A DNA stretch of 64,000 bases from Prevotella melaninogenica (GCF_018128065.1 NZ_CP072359.1:372001-436000); one strand, 5' to 3'. Shown: positions 36,383-45,343, counted from the stretch's first letter. Numbers and translations are program-made. The notes: a model not told the origin generated them from the sequence alone.

Positions 36383-37013
36383 GTTAGGTTATATTGTTTT
36401 AGTGCTTCTCATAGTCCAGTTAGCACTGATACTGCTCTCATGGCTTATAACGGCAGCTTTTCCCGAGCTTCCTATGCGTTCTATGCTAAGTAGTGAAGGC
36501 ATCAGATGGTTCTTTGGGTCGTTCGTCAGCAACCAATTGTCGCCCCTGCTCATCTATTTTATTATGATAGTGATGGCAGCGGGAGCCTGTGTTCGTAGCC
36601 GACTCTATACGACCTTTTGTGCGATGCTATCCAACATGAGAAGCCACCTAACAAAATCCGACAATCACTATAAAATCCTCTATCGCGAGAAAGTAGGTCT
36701 GCGCATAGCATTGTTTGAATTTATTGCTTATGTGATTGTGATGCTCCTTCTTACGACTGTTCCCCATGCAATTCTCCTGAGCGTGACGGGACAGCTATTC
36801 CCCAGTTCCTTTTCATCCAGTTTTATCCCCTCCCTATCGCTGATTATCATTATCATGTCGCTTAGCTATGGTGTGGCAAGCGGTACGATTGACAGCGTAG
36901 CCAAGATGCACAAGGTCCTTGTTGGCGGTCTGGAGGTTGGTTCAAGACTTGTTCCTACCTACGTTATCGGCATCCAACTATATATGTCTATCATCTATGT
37001 GTTTATCTTATAA
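36366..37013 (+). CDS. Membrane protein of the two-component operon
   Basis: 215 residues from ATG 36366 (a second ATG at 36372 is equally possible); overlaps the regulator by 17 bases. Five hydrophobic segments: about 6-29, 57-77, 105-130, 140-165 and a C-terminal one ending IIYVFIL. A cytoplasmic loop carries YKILYREKVGLR. I half recognise the N-terminal segment as resembling AbgT-type transporters, but it is far shorter than that family. Translational coupling to the regulator suggests a role in the same signalling pathway, as input or target. Function unknown. Confidence 0.65.
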   Translation: MLMRNKLGYIVLVLLIVQLALILLSWLITAAFPELPMRSMLSSEGIRWFFGSFVSNQLSPLLIYFIMIVMAAGACVRSRLYTTFCAMLSNMRSHLTKSDNHYKILYREKVGLRIALFEFIAYVIVMLLLTTVPHAILLSVTGQLFPSSFSSSFIPSLSLIIIIMSLSYGVASGTIDSVAKMHKVLVGGLEVGSRLVPTYVIGIQLYMSIIYVFIL

Positions 37014-37044
37014 ATATATGGATATAACTTTGATTACCACTTGC

Positions 37045-37125
37045 TGTCATTTTTAACATTTCACGATAACTCATTGTAAACTAATAATATAAACGATTAT
37101 TAGAAGTGATAGGAATGACAGGAAA
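37045..37125 (+). repeat. TGTCA-bounded dispersed repeat, short copy
   Basis: TTGCTGTCATTTTTAACATT at the left and AGAAGTGATAGGAATGACAG at the right, with AT-rich DNA between. Same family as 21018-21123 and the long copies. The rest of 37126-37641 shows no gene; it is the trailer side of the CRISPR array. Confidence 0.7.
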
Positions 37126-37641
37126 GTTGTTTTAGACCAAATTAGACCTTATATCATTATATATAAGTTCCGAACCGTAGTATTTGCTTTTATTAATCTT
37201 AAGGTGGATTTGGCTCAAATTGCCAGTTCACTCAAGTGTTATGTCTACATAACTCCTTCGCTCACTCTCGTTTTATTCTCGAACAGAGCTAATTAATAGA
37301 AGCCACCTAAAAAACTAAATCGTACTTCTCACCAAGATATTTTGCTTATTTAATAATCTTGGTTTGATTAACAGTCGGCTTTTCCTATACTTCCCATCTT
37401 ATTCCCCCTTAAACCATTTTTTAAGAGGAGTAAACTTAACAACATCAGAGATGATAGGCACATAGCATTCACCACCCATCTCTACCCTCCCCCATCATGT
37501 TACCACAGAGAATTACTCTCTAAATGAATAAAAAGAAGATTGATTACTTTGCAATTACTTGAAAGGTAAAATCTCCCGTTATAAAAATCATTTGCTACCC
37601 TCGAAGTACGCACCCTTAATGACGGACACAAAGTGTTCTGA

Positions 37642-40146
37642 GGTAAATCCTTGTTTTAATGGAGGATACTTCGGAGCGACGGAAAAACACTCATTCATTA
37701 TCACACTGTGTCTTAATCCTTGTTCTAATGGAAGATACTCTCGGAGCGAATACAACAAGGTTCGTTGTACTCTTTCACTCTCAGGTCTTAATCCTTGTTC
37801 TAATGGAAGATACTCTCGGAGAGATTGGTAAAATTAAACCAGCAGCTACTTTGGTGTCTTAATCCTTGTTCTAATGGAAGAAACTCTCGGAGTCGGAGAA
37901 CATTAAAATATATAACAGATAAAACAGGTGAGTCTTAATCCTTGTTCTAATGGAAGATACTCTCGGAGATGGCGAAGACAAAGGTTTTGCCAAAATGGTT
38001 GTGTCTTAATCCTTGTTCTAATGGAAGATACTCTCGGAGCATTCTATTTTCCCTGTTCCATCTAATGTAGACACGTCTTAATCCTTGTTCTAATGGAAGA
38101 TACTCTCGGAGACATCATTAACTAAACGAATAAGAATTATGACAGTAGTCTTAATCCTTGTTCTAATGGAAGATACTCTCGGAGCATAAGAGCACTGTCT
38201 AATCTCTACTTTACTTCACGTCTTAATCCTTGTTCTAATGGAAGATACTCTCGGAGATTGTAAACATTTACCCATCGTTCTTTAACAAGAGGTCTTAATC
38301 CTTGTTCTAATGGAAGATACTCTCGGAGCGCACTAACTTTCCTCGATACTCTACGCACACTGCGGTCTTAATCCTTGTTCTAATGGAAGATACTCTCGGA
38401 GATAAGGTAGAACTTTGGAGCCGTAATTCTCATGGGTCTTAATCCTTGTTCTAATGGAAGATACTCTCGGAGAATCGCATGATAAGCGAGGAAGTCGACA
38501 CTGATGGGAAGTCTTAATCCTTGTTCTAATGGAAGATACTCTCGGAGAGATTGGTGTAACAATCAACCTCAAGTCATTACCAGCTGTCTTAATCCTTGTT
38601 CTAATGGAAGATACTCTCGGAGAACAATTTTTCAGTTACAGGTTACATCTGCAAAGAGTCTTAATCCTTGTTCTAATGGAAGATACTCTCGGAGCTTGAT
38701 AAGTCAGGTAACCCTGTGATTCGCAGTACTATTTGTCTTAATCCTTGTTCTAATGGAAGATACTCTCGGAGCTTACAACGTAAGTATGAAATCTTACTAT
38801 ACTGTGTCTTAATCCTTGTTCTAATGGAAGATACTCTCGGAGTGGAAAGAACGCTAAAAGAAAGAAGTTGTAGTATTACGTCTTAATCCTTGTTCTAATG
38901 GAAGATACTCTCGGAGAGGTTTCCCGAAATAATTATAAATTCATAAACAACAAAGTCTTAATCCTTGTTCTAATGGAAGATACTCTCGGAGCAGTATGAT
39001 TAAAGTTTGCGTATGCTTAGTTGTAGTCTTAATCCTTGTTCTAATGGAAGATACTCTCGGAGAATATTATGACAAGTATTAGAGAATCTCTTTCAAGAGG
39101 TCTTAATCCTTGTTCTAATGGAAGATACTCTCGGAGAACTCATCAAGAATGGTGCTAAGTCAGTAAAAGGGTCTTAATCCTTGTTCTAATGGAAGATACT
39201 CTCGGAGAGCATAACATTCAGTATTATTAATAGTACTTTAAGTCTTAATCCTTGTTCTAATGGAAGATACTCTCGGAGAAGAGTTATTTGCTGCATGCAA
39301 AGAGTGGTTGGTAGTGTCTTAATCCTTGTTCTAATGGAAGATACTCTCGGAGCTTGTAAAAACTATGAAGGAGAAGTTTTAGGCGTCTTAATCCTTGTTC
39401 TAATGGAAGATACTCTCGGAGTCTGGCGCATCGACTGGTGAAGAGGAAACAGAAGAGTCTTAATCCTTGTTCTAATGGAAGATACTCTCGGAGGCCTTCT
39501 CCTTCTTAGCAGGAGTAACAGCGAAGATTTGTCTTAATCCTTGTTCTAATGGAAGATACTCTCGGAGAGAATACGAGTCTGATGGTGTAACGATGAGCGA
39601 AGGTCTTAATCCTTGTTCTAATGGAAGATACTCTCGGAGTAAATAACTATGAATAGAAAAAGAACTTTAAGTGGTCTTAATCCTTGTTCTAATGGAAGAT
39701 ACTCTCGGAGCTGTAGAGAAATACGAAAACGTGTTCTTTGAAGGTCTTAATCCTTGTTCTAATGGAAGATACTCTCGGAGCAAAAGAGAAATGACGGTTA
39801 GGCGTGTATTGTCTTGTCTTAATCCTTGTTCTAATGGAAGATACTCTCGGAGCGAGTCTGATGGAACTATAATGAGCGAAGGGTTTGCGTCTTAATCCTT
39901 GTTCTAATGGAAGATACTCTCGGAGTAGCTGGTAGCTTTGTAAACTCTACTGGCGACTATGTGTCTTAATCCTTGTTCTAATGGAAGATACTCTCGGAGG
40001 CTAATAGTCAGCACCAAAAGGGAAATGAGCGTGCGTCTTAATCCTTGTTCTAATGGAAGATACTCTCGGAGTCGAGTAAAAAAAACAAAAAAACAATAAT
40101 AATGATATGGTCTTAATCCTTGTTCTAATGGAAGATACTCTCGGAG
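37642..40146 (-). CRISPR. CRISPR array, 34 repeats plus one degenerate, 34 spacers
   Basis: Repeats are 37 bases, from GTCTTAATCC to ACTCTCGGAG on the plus strand; the first full copy is 37710-37746 and the last 40110-40146. All 34 are identical except that at 37856-37892 (one T to A). A decayed 35-base copy at 37642-37676 marks the old end. Spacers are 32 to 40 bases. The decayed end is on the left and a promoter-bearing leader on the right, so crRNAs are made from the minus strand, where the repeat ends in GGATTAAGAC, like the ATTGAAAC-type tags of type I and III systems. No cas gene lies within the window. Confidence 0.97.
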
Positions 40147-40277
40147 AGCAAGACCTACGAATCCTTTATTTCAGAGGTTTTGATAATAATAAGACCTACC
40201 AACTTAGTTTTTGTTAACACAAATTAACCGTCTTAAAAGCGAGTGCAAAGGTAGTCATTTTTTTACAGAATGTCAAA
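40147..40277 (-). promoter_or_regulatory. CRISPR leader with promoter
   Basis: On the minus strand TTTGACA (40277 to 40271) and TACCTTTG (40253 to 40246) are spaced 20 bases apart, a consensus Bacteroidales promoter directed into the array about 100 bases away. AAGACCTAC occurs twice (40150-40158 and 40191-40199) between promoter and first repeat. Confidence 0.75.
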
Positions 40278-40315
40278 GAGCGCAGACTTAAATTATCTTA
40301 ATCAAAGACGGGTTT

Positions 40316-40801
40316 TTATAAACTCTCGCCAGCTTGTGCCTTCCAGAAGCGGGAGGTGATATCCTCAAAGCTGCCATCAGCACAGCGACGATACATTCGC
40401 TGATTGGTGCAAGGAGAATCTAAACCACCGAGGTGGCGGAGATAAGGTCCGACTTTGATATAATCGAAGCGTTGCTGATTGATGAGCGGAGAAATAGCTG
40501 TGCGCCCTGTATACCACCCTATTTTCAGTCCTGCATGATGACATCGAATGTGTTCAGCGAGCCTGTCAACTTCTTCAGCATCGGCATCGCCTCCCATAAA
40601 GCCCACACACGTTATTGTGTCTTCCATCTCAAGAATCAGTGTAGACAATGCCTCTGTCGTCAAGTCTTCTCCCCTATCTGCCCAGAGAAATTGACTATGG
40701 CAGCCAGGGCAGCGACACGGACAACCCGACACGTTGATGGCAAGCGTCACCTCATCGGGAAACTCCTGAAAAACAATATCTGTATTGATATAACGAAGCA
40801 T
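40316..40801 (-). CDS. nrdG: Anaerobic ribonucleotide reductase activating protein NrdG
   Basis: 161 residues. The radical-SAM Cys motif CxxxCxxC is C27, C31, C34 in SGCPCRCPGCHS, followed by FMGGDAD and the short NrdG-type ending; the length is normal for NrdG. It uses S-adenosylmethionine and an iron-sulfur cluster to create the glycyl radical on NrdD for anaerobic deoxyribonucleotide synthesis. nrdD is normally next to it but is not adjacent here. The stop is 39 bases before the CRISPR promoter. A -7 box TATCTTTG (40909 to 40902) lies upstream. Confidence 0.9.
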   Translation of the reverse strand: MLRYINTDIVFQEFPDEVTLAINVSGCPCRCPGCHSQFLWADRGEDLTTEALSTLILEMEDTITCVGFMGGDADAEEVDRLAEHIRCHHAGLKIGWYTGRTAISPLINQQRFDYIKVGPYLRHLGGLDSPCTNQRMYRRCADGSFEDITSRFWKAQAGESL

Positions 40802-40901
40802 CGTTGTCTAACTCTTTTATGAAAAGCATTCAAGTTCAAAGGACTATCACCACCTGCATAAGGCTGCGACCTCTCCTTTTGAAAATATTTATTCTTAGCT
40901 A

Positions 40902-40909
40902 CAAAGATA
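40902..40909 (-). promoter_or_regulatory. -7 box of nrdG
   Basis: TATCTTTG on the minus strand, about 100 bases before the nrdG start; CAAA clusters at 40922-40930 could supply a loosely spaced -33 box. Confidence 0.45.
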
Positions 40910-41139
40910 CAAAGAATGTATCAAACAAAACAGACTTTATCTAAAAATCTGGCTCTATAAGGAAATGGATAGTGTTTGACCCGATTAGAATAAAATCTAT
41001 TGTAAGCATAGAAAGAAGTTATTTGTTCAGTTTTGTTTTTAGCGTTTTCACTTTAGCCAACGAAATAGGATGTTTTAAGGTCTCAACTCATACTATGTTT
41101 GTGAATGTTTACCACCATTTGCTATGGTGCGAATGCTCT

Positions 41140-41206
41140 GCACGCGTTGTGCGGAGGGTTAGCACATATGGTGCGGAGGGTTAACACCATATGTGCGGAG
41201 GGTTAA
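41140..41206. repeat. TGCGGAGGGTTAACAC repeat cluster, copy 1
   Basis: GTGCGGAGGGTTA occurs three times (about 41149, 41171, 41193), separated by GCACATATG and ACACCATATG. A second cluster lies at 55815-55875. The rest of 40910-41410 shows no gene. Confidence 0.7.
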
Positions 41207-41410
41207 ATTCATTATGCTATATGGATGACAGGGGATGAATTGTGAGCAAAACGTTGTAATACTAAGATTAAACAGGAGGTGTTTTGGCAGTTTGAAACGT
41301 CACGTTTGAGCGTAATAGTCTTATCGCTCGCCAGCGCATACTCCTTAGCATACCGTTGCTAAACCATTCATAGTTGAACTGTTTTCCTCTTTAAAAAGAG
41401 AGAAAGATGA

Positions 41411-41439
41411 TTGTATTTCAAGTTTTTTTATTATCTTTG
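41411..41439 (+). promoter_or_regulatory. Promoter of the 447-aa lipoprotein gene
   Basis: TTG (41411-41413) and TATCTTTG (41432-41439), 18 bases apart. The leader to the ATG at 41553 is about 110 bases. Confidence 0.65.
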
Positions 41440-41552
41440 CATTCGGTTCTTTGCGTGCAACAAAGTCCCGATGCTTTTACATCATTATTGCAAAGGTTGA
41501 GAACGGGGAGCGAAGGCACGCCATTTACAAATTAGAGACAGGATAATAATTA
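41440..41552 (+). promoter_or_regulatory. Structured leader with competing stems (candidate)
   Basis: CTTTGC (41449-41454) can pair with GCAAAG (41490-41495), or CTTTG with CAAAG (41461-41465), or GCGTGC (41453-41458) with GCACGC (41516-41521); these exclude one another. GTTCT (41446-41450) can also pair with AGAAC (41500-41504). No named riboswitch is recognised. Confidence 0.35.
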
Positions 41553-42896
41553 ATGAGAAAATTTATTTTTGCGGTAGCTATAGTATTGCTTTTTGCCGCT
41601 TGCGGAGGCGAGGACAACTCATTGACGCCAACGCCACCAACAGTAGAGAAAGTAGTTGAAGTAACGACTGATGACATTGTAAAGTTCTTCAATCTTGATA
41701 AACAAATGAACGTTTATCAAGCAACGGAAAAGGCAAAAGCCGACTTAGGAAATAAAACTGTCAATGGAAAGCAGCTGAACGTTACGAGTGTGAGTGTGGT
41801 GAAAAGCGATGAAGAACAGGGAACGTTTACGTTGAGAGTTACGGGTAATAGCGGTGGCAAGACCTTCACTAAGGACGTAGATTATACTGGTTTCGCACAG
41901 AAACCTAATGATTATGCGATGGCTTCACGTGCTGTTGCAAAATGGAGAGAGGGCGTTGACTATCTGAAAGACTTCGATTTCGATACACTTTATCGTCTGA
42001 AGGATAATAGTAAGTTCACTGCAGGATATATGCAGAAGTTTATTGACCTTTCGTCTTCATCTGTTGGCGGAAACAATCAATACACCTTTACTCCAGCCGA
42101 TTGGGCAAACACAACAATTAGCGATGTACGCTATGATGGTAGTGCACATTCTGGTCATATTGCATTCACGATTACCTATAAGGGTAGAAAGGGTAACATG
42201 GGCAATAGTTCGCCGAGCGTAACTTTCGATAAAAACTTGTATTATGCAAATCTTGTAACAGCTAACACTGAGGAAGCAAGCAAGTACTATATGCGTGGTG
42301 CTTATGAGCATGCTGATGTTTTCTATACTCATCTGCTTAAGTTTGATAGAGATAAGTTTATTCCACTACGCAAAGGGACGAGCAGGGACGACAACTCAAA
42401 CTCATTAACTTACAACATTAATCTTGTTGCAAATGATGGGCATGAAACCGAATTGGCTAACTTTCAAGTGAAAGTAACAGGCTTTAAGCCGCTTTCTGCC
42501 TTGAATGATGAACTTATCATTGCAGGCAGTGCAGCAACGAATGAGTTCTTTAAAAAGCACTTTGCCAATAAGGCTAATGGTGATTACACCGATAAAGTGA
42601 AGAGTTTATCACAGCAATTATGGTTTGATAAAGTACAGATGACATTAATGCGTAATGGGGAAAACATTATGCTGTATGCTGACAAGGTAAAAAGTGAAAA
42701 TGGTAATTTTAAGGTTACAGCTTGGGTTCCTAAACACAATCCTTTGGCATCTGACATCTTTTTCTTAGAACCTCGTATTGAGGTGTTGAGTGCCGCTAAA
42801 AAGGGCAGCGTCCTTACAATCAAGTATAAACTTGTTTTTGTTAATGATGCGACCATAACTGGAAGTAAAGAGCGTACTCTCGAGGCGCACCTTTAG
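41553..42896 (+). CDS. Lipoprotein of unknown function
   Basis: 447 residues with a lipoprotein signal (LLFAACGGED, Cys 17). A Pro/Thr linker leads to two or more alpha/beta repeats of similar plan: TTDDIVKFFNLDKQMNVYQATEKA, later TFTKDVDYTGF, and in the second half NLVANDGHETELANFQVKVTGF followed by DELIIAGSAATNEFFKKHF. Probably anchored on the periplasmic or outer face of the outer membrane. No family recognised. It is monocistronic with its own promoter and an unusual leader. Confidence 0.75.
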   Translation: MRKFIFAVAIVLLFAACGGEDNSLTPTPPTVEKVVEVTTDDIVKFFNLDKQMNVYQATEKAKADLGNKTVNGKQLNVTSVSVVKSDEEQGTFTLRVTGNSGGKTFTKDVDYTGFAQKPNDYAMASRAVAKWREGVDYLKDFDFDTLYRLKDNSKFTAGYMQKFIDLSSSSVGGNNQYTFTPADWANTTISDVRYDGSAHSGHIAFTITYKGRKGNMGNSSPSVTFDKNLYYANLVTANTEEASKYYMRGAYEHADVFYTHLLKFDRDKFIPLRKGTSRDDNSNSLTYNINLVANDGHETELANFQVKVTGFKPLSALNDELIIAGSAATNEFFKKHFANKANGDYTDKVKSLSQQLWFDKVQMTLMRNGENIMLYADKVKSENGNFKVTAWVPKHNPLASDIFFLEPRIEVLSAAKKGSVLTIKYKLVFVNDATITGSKERTLEAHL

Positions 42897-42928
42897 TTTG
42901 ATTACCTGATCACACTTGCTGTATCAAT

Positions 42929-42959
42929 TTGGGCAATTGGAAAGTTTTTTGTACTTTTG
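42929..42959 (+). promoter_or_regulatory. Promoter of the maoC-like gene
   Basis: TTG (42929-42931) and TACTTTTG (42952-42959) are 20 bases apart. The leader is about 105 bases. Confidence 0.65.
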
Positions 42960-43069
42960 TGCATCGAATGATAGGTTATCCTTTCCACCTTATATATATA
43001 AAGAGGGAGAAGAAGGATGAAGAAAAGCTACCATACGTAGTAATGTAGAAATTACACGCAACAAGAACT

Positions 43070-43534
43070 ATGGCAAAATTAACAGTAAACAATTACGAAG
43101 AGCTTGCTGCCCGACTGGGTGAGAAGCTTGGTGAGAGCGAGTGGTTACTCGTTGACCAAGAGAGAATTAACCTCTTTGCTGATGCTACGCTCGACCATCA
43201 GTGGATTCATGTTGACACAAAGCGTGCAGCAGTAGAAAGCCAGTATAAGAGCACCATCGCGCATGGCTATCTGACACTTTCGTTGCTTCCACACATGTGG
43301 CAGGAGATTATCGAGGTTAACAACCTCAAGATGATGGTCAACTATGGTATGGATAAGATGCGCTTCGGTCGTCCGGTCCTCGTGAACTCACGTGTTCGCC
43401 TTGTAGCCACACTCGATAGTATTGAGAACCTTCGTGGTATCTGCAAGGCTGGTATCAAGTTCCAGATTGAGATTAAAGGCGAGCGCAAACCAGCACTTGA
43501 GGGTATTGCAACTTTCCTTTATTACTTTGAATAA
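43070..43534 (+). CDS. MaoC-family hot-dog dehydratase
   Basis: 154 residues, a single hot-dog domain. The hydratase motif is visible in ADATLDHQWIHVD (catalytic Asp and His) and YKSTIAHGYLTLSLLPHM. The end, GRKPALEGIATFLYYFE-like, is normal. Such enzymes add water to or remove it from enoyl-thioesters in fatty-acid metabolism. Cytoplasmic, monocistronic; an imperfect hairpin (43560-43612) follows. Confidence 0.9.
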   Translation: MAKLTVNNYEELAARLGEKLGESEWLLVDQERINLFADATLDHQWIHVDTKRAAVESQYKSTIAHGYLTLSLLPHMWQEIIEVNNLKMMVNYGMDKMRFGRPVLVNSRVRLVATLDSIENLRGICKAGIKFQIEIKGERKPALEGIATFLYYFE

Positions 43535-43559
43535 GTAAGATAAGAACTTCTAAATAATC

Positions 43560-43612
43560 CGTAGGCAGTCATAGACAATTCGTATCGTTTATGGCTGCCT
43601 ATGACTGTTTTC
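43560..43612 (+). terminator. Terminator after the maoC-like gene
   Basis: TAGGCAGTCATA (43562-43573) pairs, with one mismatch, with TATGGCTGCCTA (43590-43601); TGTTTTCTGT follows. Confidence 0.6.
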
Positions 43613-43691
43613 TGTCATTAAAGCATTGTTTTAGCCATACAAATAATGTTAAAAGTAGACTTATATCATTAACGATAAATGCAATTTATTG

Positions 43692-43699
43692 TACCTTTG
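43692..43699 (+). promoter_or_regulatory. -7 box of the OhrR-type regulator gene
   Basis: TACCTTTG fits TAnnTTTG; about 85 bases of leader follow to the ATG. Any autoregulatory operator would be expected here, but I cannot identify one. Confidence 0.5.
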
Positions 43700-43784
43700 C
43701 AGTAAGAATAGATTTTCAGGTAACACATTGAATAGGACATACTTCACAATTTAGAAGTTATCAAAAACATTAAGGAATCAAAGT

Positions 43785-44300
43785 ATGGCATACAACCAAC
43801 TAAAACTGCAGAACCAACTCTGCTTCAGATTGTACACAGCGAGCCGCTTAGTTACTCAAACTTATTACCCATTCCTTGAGGACTTGGGGATTACCTATCC
43901 TCAATATCTCGTGCTAATGGCTCTGTGGGAAGAAGATAATCAGAAGGTGATGGAACTTGCTCACCGTCTTTATCTTGATTCAAACACTATGACTCCACTC
44001 GTCCAGCGTATGGCACAAATCGGTTTGGTTGACCGTGTGAAAGGTGAGAGAGACGGAAGGGAAACCTACGTGTCGCTTACCAAACATGGAAAAGAACTAC
44101 AAGAGAAGGCTAAGAATATCCCTTCTTGTATGGTTGAGAAACTCTTTGAGAACAATGAAGAATTTGCTCAATTCAAGGATATTGCCGTAGACCTCGACCA
44201 CCTTATTGCTCGTCTTTCAGGACAACGTACTAAGGAAAAGGAGGCTGTGATGGCTAAGATGCGTGAGGAACGCTTAGCGTCTAAAAAGAAAAGAAAGTAA
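43785..44300 (+). CDS. MarR-family regulator, OhrR type
   Basis: 171 residues. The N-terminal NQLCFRLYTASRLVTQ with Cys 13, then LGITYPQYLVLMALWE, match OhrR peroxide sensors closely. The winged helix follows (VMELAHRLYLDSNTMTPLVQR, wing GERDGRETYVSLT). In OhrR oxidation of this Cys by organic peroxides releases DNA. The C terminus carries an extra basic tail (LASKKKRK). No ohr peroxiredoxin gene lies beside it, so its target is elsewhere or different. Confidence 0.85.
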   Translation: MAYNQLKLQNQLCFRLYTASRLVTQTYYPFLEDLGITYPQYLVLMALWEEDNQKVMELAHRLYLDSNTMTPLVQRMAQIGLVDRVKGERDGRETYVSLTKHGKELQEKAKNIPSCMVEKLFENNEEFAQFKDIAVDLDHLIARLSGQRTKEKEAVMAKMREERLASKKKRK

Positions 44301-44334
44301 ACGATAGCCTTTAGCAAACAAGGGGACAAGGGGG

Positions 44335-44708
44335 CATTCATAATTAATAATTCATAATTCATAATTATGATTACCACCATTTGCTGTGTTTATTGTTACA
44401 AGCAACACGTCAACTTGTCAACTCGTCAACTTGCAAACTTGCAAACTTGCAAACTTGCAAACTTGCTGTGTTTATTGTTGCAAGTAACTTGTTCACTCGT
44501 AAACTTGTCAACATGTCAACTTGCAAACTTGCAAACTTACTGTGTTTATTGTTGCAAGTAACTTGTTCACTCGTAAACTTGTCAACATGTCAACTTGCAA
44601 ACTTGCAAACTTGCAAACTTGCTATGTTTATTGTTGCAAGTAACTTGTTCACTCGTAAACTTGTCAACATGTCAACTTGCAAACTTGCAAACTTGCAAAC
44701 TTGTCAAC
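44335..44708. repeat. Nested tandem repeat (82/74 bp units built on an 8-bp unit)
   Basis: An AT-rich block (TTCATAATTCATAATTATGATTACC) leads into four units starting at TTTATTGTT at 44389, 44471, 44545 and 44627. Spacings are 82, 74 and 82 bases; the 8-base difference equals one CTTGCAAA unit, two to four or so of which end each large unit. The array ends about 40 bases before the promoter of the next gene. Confidence 0.85.
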
Positions 44709-44750
44709 TCAATTTTCCTTTCTTTTCTTGCTTATTCTCTATATTTTTCA

Positions 44751-44758
44751 TACTTTTG
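44751..44758 (+). promoter_or_regulatory. -7 box downstream of the nested repeat
   Basis: TACTTTTG fits TAnnTTTG; the ATG at 44831 is about 70 bases further. Confidence 0.5.
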
Positions 44759-44830
44759 TAACGTGTCATAATGCGGTTGTGTCAAAGCAATATGAGCAAT
44801 TGCAAGTATAGCATAAACGAACGAAAAAAT

Positions 44831-45313
44831 ATGAAAAAGATACTACTCTTACTCACTACACTCCTCTTTACAATAGGAGTGCATGCACAAAAAGACGTTG
44901 TCTCGGTGGCAGATGCAATTAAAATCTTCCAAGCAAAGACGCTACAAGTGGGCAAACAGGTGTTAGAGAAGCAAGGTTATAGCTATAAAGGAGTTTCCTC
45001 TGACGAGTTCGGAAAAGATTATAACTGGGTAAAGAACATGAATTTAACCAGTGACTTCCTACCAACTGCAATGAAACGTGGTAACTCCAGTATGGTACTC
45101 TTGGCGCAAGATGGTAAGACAGTCTATATCTATGTCTTTAACCGTATGGCTTTCGCAGGCTTACAGACACAGGTAAAGGCACTGGGATACGACATGGGTA
45201 AGGCTGTGAAAGGCGACAAGAGTACACTGATTTGTACGAAGGATAACCAGCCTACAATTAGTTTTCTGACACTCCAGCAGCCTCTCCCTTACTGCGTTCA
45301 GATAACTGAATAA
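44831..45313 (+). CDS. Exported protein of unknown function
   Basis: 160 residues from ATG 44831, chosen because it opens a clear signal peptide (MKKILLLLTTLLFTIGVHAQ) after A-rich DNA; an in-frame upstream start adds 20 hydrophilic residues. The mature part is small and mixed alpha/beta (VADAIKIFQAKTLQVGKQVLE, YIYVFNRMAFAGLQTQVKALG). No family recognised. The next gene follows 30 bases later, so the two may be cotranscribed. Confidence 0.75.
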   Translation: MKKILLLLTTLLFTIGVHAQKDVVSVADAIKIFQAKTLQVGKQVLEKQGYSYKGVSSDEFGKDYNWVKNMNLTSDFLPTAMKRGNSSMVLLAQDGKTVYIYVFNRMAFAGLQTQVKALGYDMGKAVKGDKSTLICTKDNQPTISFLTLQQPLPYCVQITE

Positions 45314-45343
45314 GGAATAAGACAAAGGAAAGAAAAGAAAATA

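Noticed and set aside
37559-39895. Several short open frames with repeated LNPCSNGRYSR or REYLPLEQGL words
   Set aside because: They are translations of the CRISPR repeats, not proteins.
37642-40146. Assignment of the array to Cas13b, Cas9 or Cas12a systems
   Set aside because: Repeat ends and length do not match the repeat types I know for those systems in Prevotella, and no effector gene is present.
44367-44761. Open frames of 64-126 codons rich in TCKLANL words
   Set aside because: They only translate the CTTGCAAA minisatellite; no start signal or gene-like composition.
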